The notes beneath the pieces were generated by a model, which saw only the letters and a list, made by a program, of their open reading frames with translations, was not told the origin of the DNA and ran no database searches. Below, piece after piece: positions 20,321-22,665 of a DNA stretch of 22,665 nucleotides (positions within the stretch are counted from its first letter, which is position 1; each line of letters begins with the position of its first letter). The stretch lies in contig JADGJL010000395.1 of assembly GCA_027600665.1 (NCBI GenBank), forward strand, positions 1 to 22,665, read 5' to 3'. The stretch is from Irineochytrium annulatum. Lineage: Eukaryota > Chytridiomycota > Chytridiomycetes > Chytridiales > Chytridiaceae. The position numbers and the translations under genes were made by a program.

Positions 20321-20965
20321 TTAAAAGAAAGCCAGCAAATTCGGCTCCGTGTACACCCGCTGAACCTCCTGCTGTTGTCCACCCCTCCTATCCAGCGAGG
20401 TCCGCGTCGCATACACCGTCCTCGCGTTGCCCGTCTGCACCAACCCAGGCCCGAACCCTCTCCCGGCGCTATTCACCGCAGCGTCATCCCTCGCCTGCAA
20501 CTTCCTCGCCATGGCCTCGTCCGCCCTCTCCTGGCGAATGCGCGCCTCGATGTGGGCCTGCTGCTCCGCGACCGTCATGTCCTCGAACGGCTTGACGGGC
20601 ATGCGCGGGGAAGAGAACGTTGCGGGCAGGTCGGCGGGCCTCAACGAGGGTTTGGCGGTGGACGGGGAGGGGTTAGAAGGCGAGCGGGTGTTCAGCGACG
20701 GCGAAGTGGAGGCGTAAGCGTTCGACGACCTCCGCGGCAGGCTCGCGGTGCCGCCGCGGGCCGGCGCCGGCGCGGACACCGGCGTATCGTCATCGGCGTC
20801 ATCCGTATCGTCCAACAATCGGAATCCATCGGAGCTCGAGGAGTTGGAGGGCCAGAACGGGCGGTCGATATCGGGCTGGGGGAGGCCGGAGTCGCGGGAG
20901 CGGTGGAAGAGGTTGCGGGCCTTCGATGTGAGCTTCGACGGCGACGTGAGCTGGAGCTTTCCCAT
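20321..20965 (-). CDS. Low-complexity protein with a C-terminal DEAMARKLQ motif, function unknown
   Basis: Single-exon frame of 214 residues from the ATG at 20963-20965 (context TCGCGATGGGA) to the TAA at 20321. It starts MGKLQLTSPSKLTSKARNLF, followed by a Ser/Pro/Asp-rich, probably disordered middle with short acidic and RGG-like runs. A helical, charged segment near 135-175 (FEDMTVAEQQAHIEARI, then RADEAMARKLQARDD) is followed by a basic tail. The motif is shared with the WW protein next door. No catalytic domain, signal peptide or membrane helix is visible. Alternating purine/pyrimidine-poor, GC-rich codon use supports coding. A GTG further upstream keeps the frame open but is not a credible start. 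Confidence 0.7.
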   Translation of the reverse strand: MGKLQLTSPSKLTSKARNLFHRSRDSGLPQPDIDRPFWPSNSSSSDGFRLLDDTDDADDDTPVSAPAPARGGTASLPRRSSNAYASTSPSLNTRSPSNPSPSTAKPSLRPADLPATFSSPRMPVKPFEDMTVAEQQAHIEARIRQERADEAMARKLQARDDAAVNSAGRGFGPGLVQTGNARTVYATRTSLDRRGGQQQEVQRVYTEPNLLAFF

Positions 20966-21339
20966 CGCGATGCTGGGAATCGGGGGATGCTTGTGGTCCG
21001 CGACCGGCTTGAATGGGTGCAAAACTGGTAGCGAGTCCGACACAGTGCCACTAACTATGCCAAATGCTTGCGACAGTCAAGGGGGCTACATTTGTTATAT
21101 ATCGCAAGCCGTAATGAGATGATGTGCCAAGAAGCCCGACCGGGAGTTGAAATACAGAAGAAAGAACTTGAATGTTTTCATACGCAGGGAGAGAAAGGTA
21201 GAAAAACTTGCCAACGTAAGACCAGGTACGCTATGAGAAAATCTGTGGCACGCTAACAATCTAACTTCCTTTCAAGCCAACAAGGGAACCAACAATTCAA
21301 ACCAACTTCATATTCTGCACTTCACAAACCCATCAGTTA
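20966..21339. promoter_or_regulatory. Intergenic region between two tandem minus-strand genes
   Basis: 374 bp holding the promoter of the low-complexity gene and the 3' end of the WW-domain gene. No gene or repeat was seen. Confidence 0.4.
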
Positions 21340-22248
21340 TTACCAGCAATACGGATCAAAAGCCGCCTCGAACGCCAACGCGCCCACCGCGCCTGCCGCC
21401 AACCCGACCGCGAGCCCATCATTGTAATACCCGGGCCCGTAGTATCCCCCACCGTAAAACCCACCTCCGTATCCTCCGTAATACCCAGGTCCGCCGTTGA
21501 TGATGATAGGCGGCGGCGGTACAGGCGGCGCGGCGTAAATAACTGGAGCCGGTTGCTGCTGCACAATGACCTGCGCCGGTGGGGGAGCCGGCTGATAGAC
21601 GGTGATGGGCTGCTGAGGTTGCTGGTATTGTGCGGGAGGCGGTGCGGCGTATTGCTGCGGGGGAGGTGCGACGTATGGTGCAGGCGGCGGACCGGCGAGG
21701 TCTCTCGTCGCCGGAGGGGGAGCGCCGGGGCCGTAAGCACCGAGTCCTTGCTGCTGCTGCTGCGCGCCCGAGCGACGAGGCGCAGGGTAGTTGCCCATCA
21801 TGTTTTGGGTGTTGTTGGGGCTGGGGTTCGATGGCTGCTGCTGACCCTGCTGCTGCTGCTGCTGCGAGCGCTTGCTGTCCTCATAATCCTGGATAGCAAG
21901 TCGGCGGGCCATCGCCGCGTCGGCAGTCTCCTGTTCAACATACATCGTCAGCTCCAAGGCATAGCAAGAGGCAATGGCTTCGCCACCGGCCATTACCTGC
22001 TCCTGAAAGGTGGTGTACCCCGGCGGTGGTGCTTCCTGGTCGTTAGCGTTTGGCTCGACGTTTGGCTGCGGCTCAGCGAACGGATCTCGAGGATGGAACC
22101 ATTGAGACTGCCCCGTGGCGGTATTCACGTAGAAGGTGGCGTTGTGGTTGGGATCGTGCTGGGCGATCCAGCCCGGCGGGAGGCCGCCTTGCTGCTGCCG
22201 ATTCTGGCCGGCGGTGTTGTTCGGGACGTCGGTGTCGAGCAGTGACAT
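21340..22248 (-). CDS. WW-domain protein with Pro/Gln-rich and Gly/Tyr-rich tail, 2 exons
   Basis: Exons 21997-22248 and 21340-21930 give 280 residues. The start is the ATG at 22246-22248 (MSLLDTDVPN). A single WW domain lies near 20-55: LPPGWIAQHDPNHNATFYVN and then SQWFHPRDPF hold both Trp residues, the central aromatic and the proline, so it should bind proline-rich ligands. A helical ETADAAMARRLAIQDYE motif follows, then a Gln-rich run, a long Pro/Gln region (PPPAQYQQPQQP) and a Gly/Tyr-rich tail, ending in a small-residue hydrophobic stretch (GLAVGLAAGAVGALAFE) like a glycine-zipper. This architecture occurs in fungal WW proteins of unknown role. The 66-nt intron is stop-free; if retained the protein is 302 residues. 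Confidence 0.85.
   Translation of the reverse strand: MSLLDTDVPNNTAGQNRQQQGGLPPGWIAQHDPNHNATFYVNTATGQSQWFHPRDPFAEPQPNVEPNANDQEAPPPGYTTFQEQVMAGGEAIASCYALELTMYVEQETADAAMARRLAIQDYEDSKRSQQQQQQGQQQPSNPSPNNTQNMMGNYPAPRRSGAQQQQQGLGAYGPGAPPPATRDLAGPPPAPYVAPPPQQYAAPPPAQYQQPQQPITVYQPAPPPAQVIVQQQPAPVIYAAPPVPPPPIIINGGPGYYGGYGGGFYGGGYYGPGYYNDGLAVGLAAGAVGALAFEAAFDPYCW
21931..21996 (-). other. Stop-free 66-nt intron in the WW-domain gene
   Basis: GTAATG..GCTGAC..GAACAG, 3n long. Removal joins FQEQ to ETADAAMARRLA. This mirrors RQERADEAMARKLQ in the adjacent gene, whereas the 22 intron-encoded residues have no counterpart there. Confidence 0.7.
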
Positions 22249-22601
22249 GGCGGAGCGTTGGAGAAGAATCGAGAGCTCGCTGATGAATGTGGTCTTGGCA
22301 AACGCCAAGCCACATATCGAGGTTGGGAATACCGATACCGTATGTTGTTGTCTTGTTGTCTTTCACAGACATATCGAACTCAAAGGTGTGTGAACTTTCT
22401 TTCTCTTTAACGACATTTACAAATACGCAACAAGAGAAGCAGAAAGAAGCAAACGCAGTGTTTGCTAAAGCAAAGTATGTCACTAAAGTATGCATTGGCG
22501 AATGGATGTGGATACAAGGTATGGTAAAATGGCAAAGAAAGCGAAGTGAAAAGCTGAATTGCAACAGAAATTGTAAAGTCTCTTTCCCCGCCATCGCCCA
22601 C
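22249..22601. promoter_or_regulatory. WW gene promoter and 3' end of the preceding gene
   Basis: 353 bp, AT-rich, between the WW start and the stop of a further minus-strand gene. It has pyrimidine-rich stretches but no clear gene. Another minus-strand open frame crosses it into the WW region in the wrong frame. Confidence 0.4.
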
Positions 22602-22665
22602 TCAGCCCCTCGGCGCTTTCGCAGACTCCTGGGGCTTTCCGCCCTTGTCCCCGCCCTTCTTCTCC
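22602..22665 (-). CDS. C-terminal tail of a Lys/Gly-rich protein (partial)
   Basis: The minus-strand frame from the window edge reads EKKGGDKGGKPQESAKAPRG and then TGA at 22602-22604. Such a Lys/Gly/Pro tail could belong to many proteins; the family cannot be named. Composition differs sharply from the AT-rich DNA just beyond the stop, which supports a true coding end. Confidence 0.45.
   Translation of the reverse strand, partial: EKKGGDKGGKPQESAKAPRG

Noticed and set aside
20375..21031. 218-codon plus-strand frame, Arg/Gly-rich
   Set aside because: Antisense shadow of the GC-rich low-complexity gene; composition (Arg/Gly/Val) is typical of reverse-frame translation.
21553..22245. 230-codon plus-strand frame rich in Leu and Arg
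   Set aside because: Antisense of the WW gene; Leu runs are the reverse reading of Gln repeats.

Overview
This window reads as nuclear DNA of a fungus, most likely an early-diverging, chytrid-like lineage. Genes are dense and cut by many short introns (about 40-90 nt, GT..AG, with CTAAC or CTGAC just before the acceptor). It carries the fungal-type fusion of HMP-phosphate kinase with a TenA domain and a fungal DUF7719-like membrane protein. It also keeps both subunits of mitochondrial propionyl-CoA carboxylase; most Dikarya are thought to lack this enzyme and use the methylcitrate cycle instead. The phylum is an inference. All gene models were built by hand from splice signals and frame continuity; each main model closes to an intact frame.

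Layout. 2-64 (+): C-terminal tail of a Gly/Arg-rich protein. 333-4504 (-): XPG/Rad2 repair endonuclease, 7 exons. 4505-5819: about 1.3 kb without a confident gene. 5820-7239 (-): isovaleryl-CoA dehydrogenase, 5 exons. 7475-9261 (-): THI20-like thiamin enzyme, 6 exons. 9336-9989 (-): unrecognised coiled-coil protein. 10078-10357 (+) and 10354-10687 (-): two tentative small genes that meet tail to tail. 10688-11708: no confident gene. 11709-13535 (-): mitochondrial serine hydroxymethyltransferase, 6 exons. 13592-14347 (+): DUF7719-like membrane protein. 14608-17211 (-) and 17798-19819 (+): propionyl-CoA carboxylase alpha (8 exons) and beta (7 exons), head to head. 20321-20965 (-) and 21340-22248 (-): a low-complexity protein and a WW-domain protein that share a short motif. 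22602-22665 (-): C-terminal tail of a further gene.

Functional theme. Isovaleryl-CoA dehydrogenase (leucine breakdown), propionyl-CoA carboxylase (Ile, Val, Met, Thr and odd-chain fatty acids) and mitochondrial SHMT (Ser/Gly and one-carbon units) are all mitochondrial, and four of their genes lie within about 14 kb. The PCCA-PCCB pair shares one 586-bp divergent promoter, which fits the need for matched subunit amounts. The most unusual structural features are introns at start codons (PCCB splits AT|G; XPG splices directly after ATG), two stop-free introns of 3n length that naive gene calling would read as protein, and very close divergent starts (56 bp between SHMT and the DUF7719 gene). I saw no CRISPR array, transposon, rRNA or tRNA. 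I found no clearly novel multi-gene system; the best leads are the unrecognised coiled-coil protein and the small genes around 10.0-10.7 kb.
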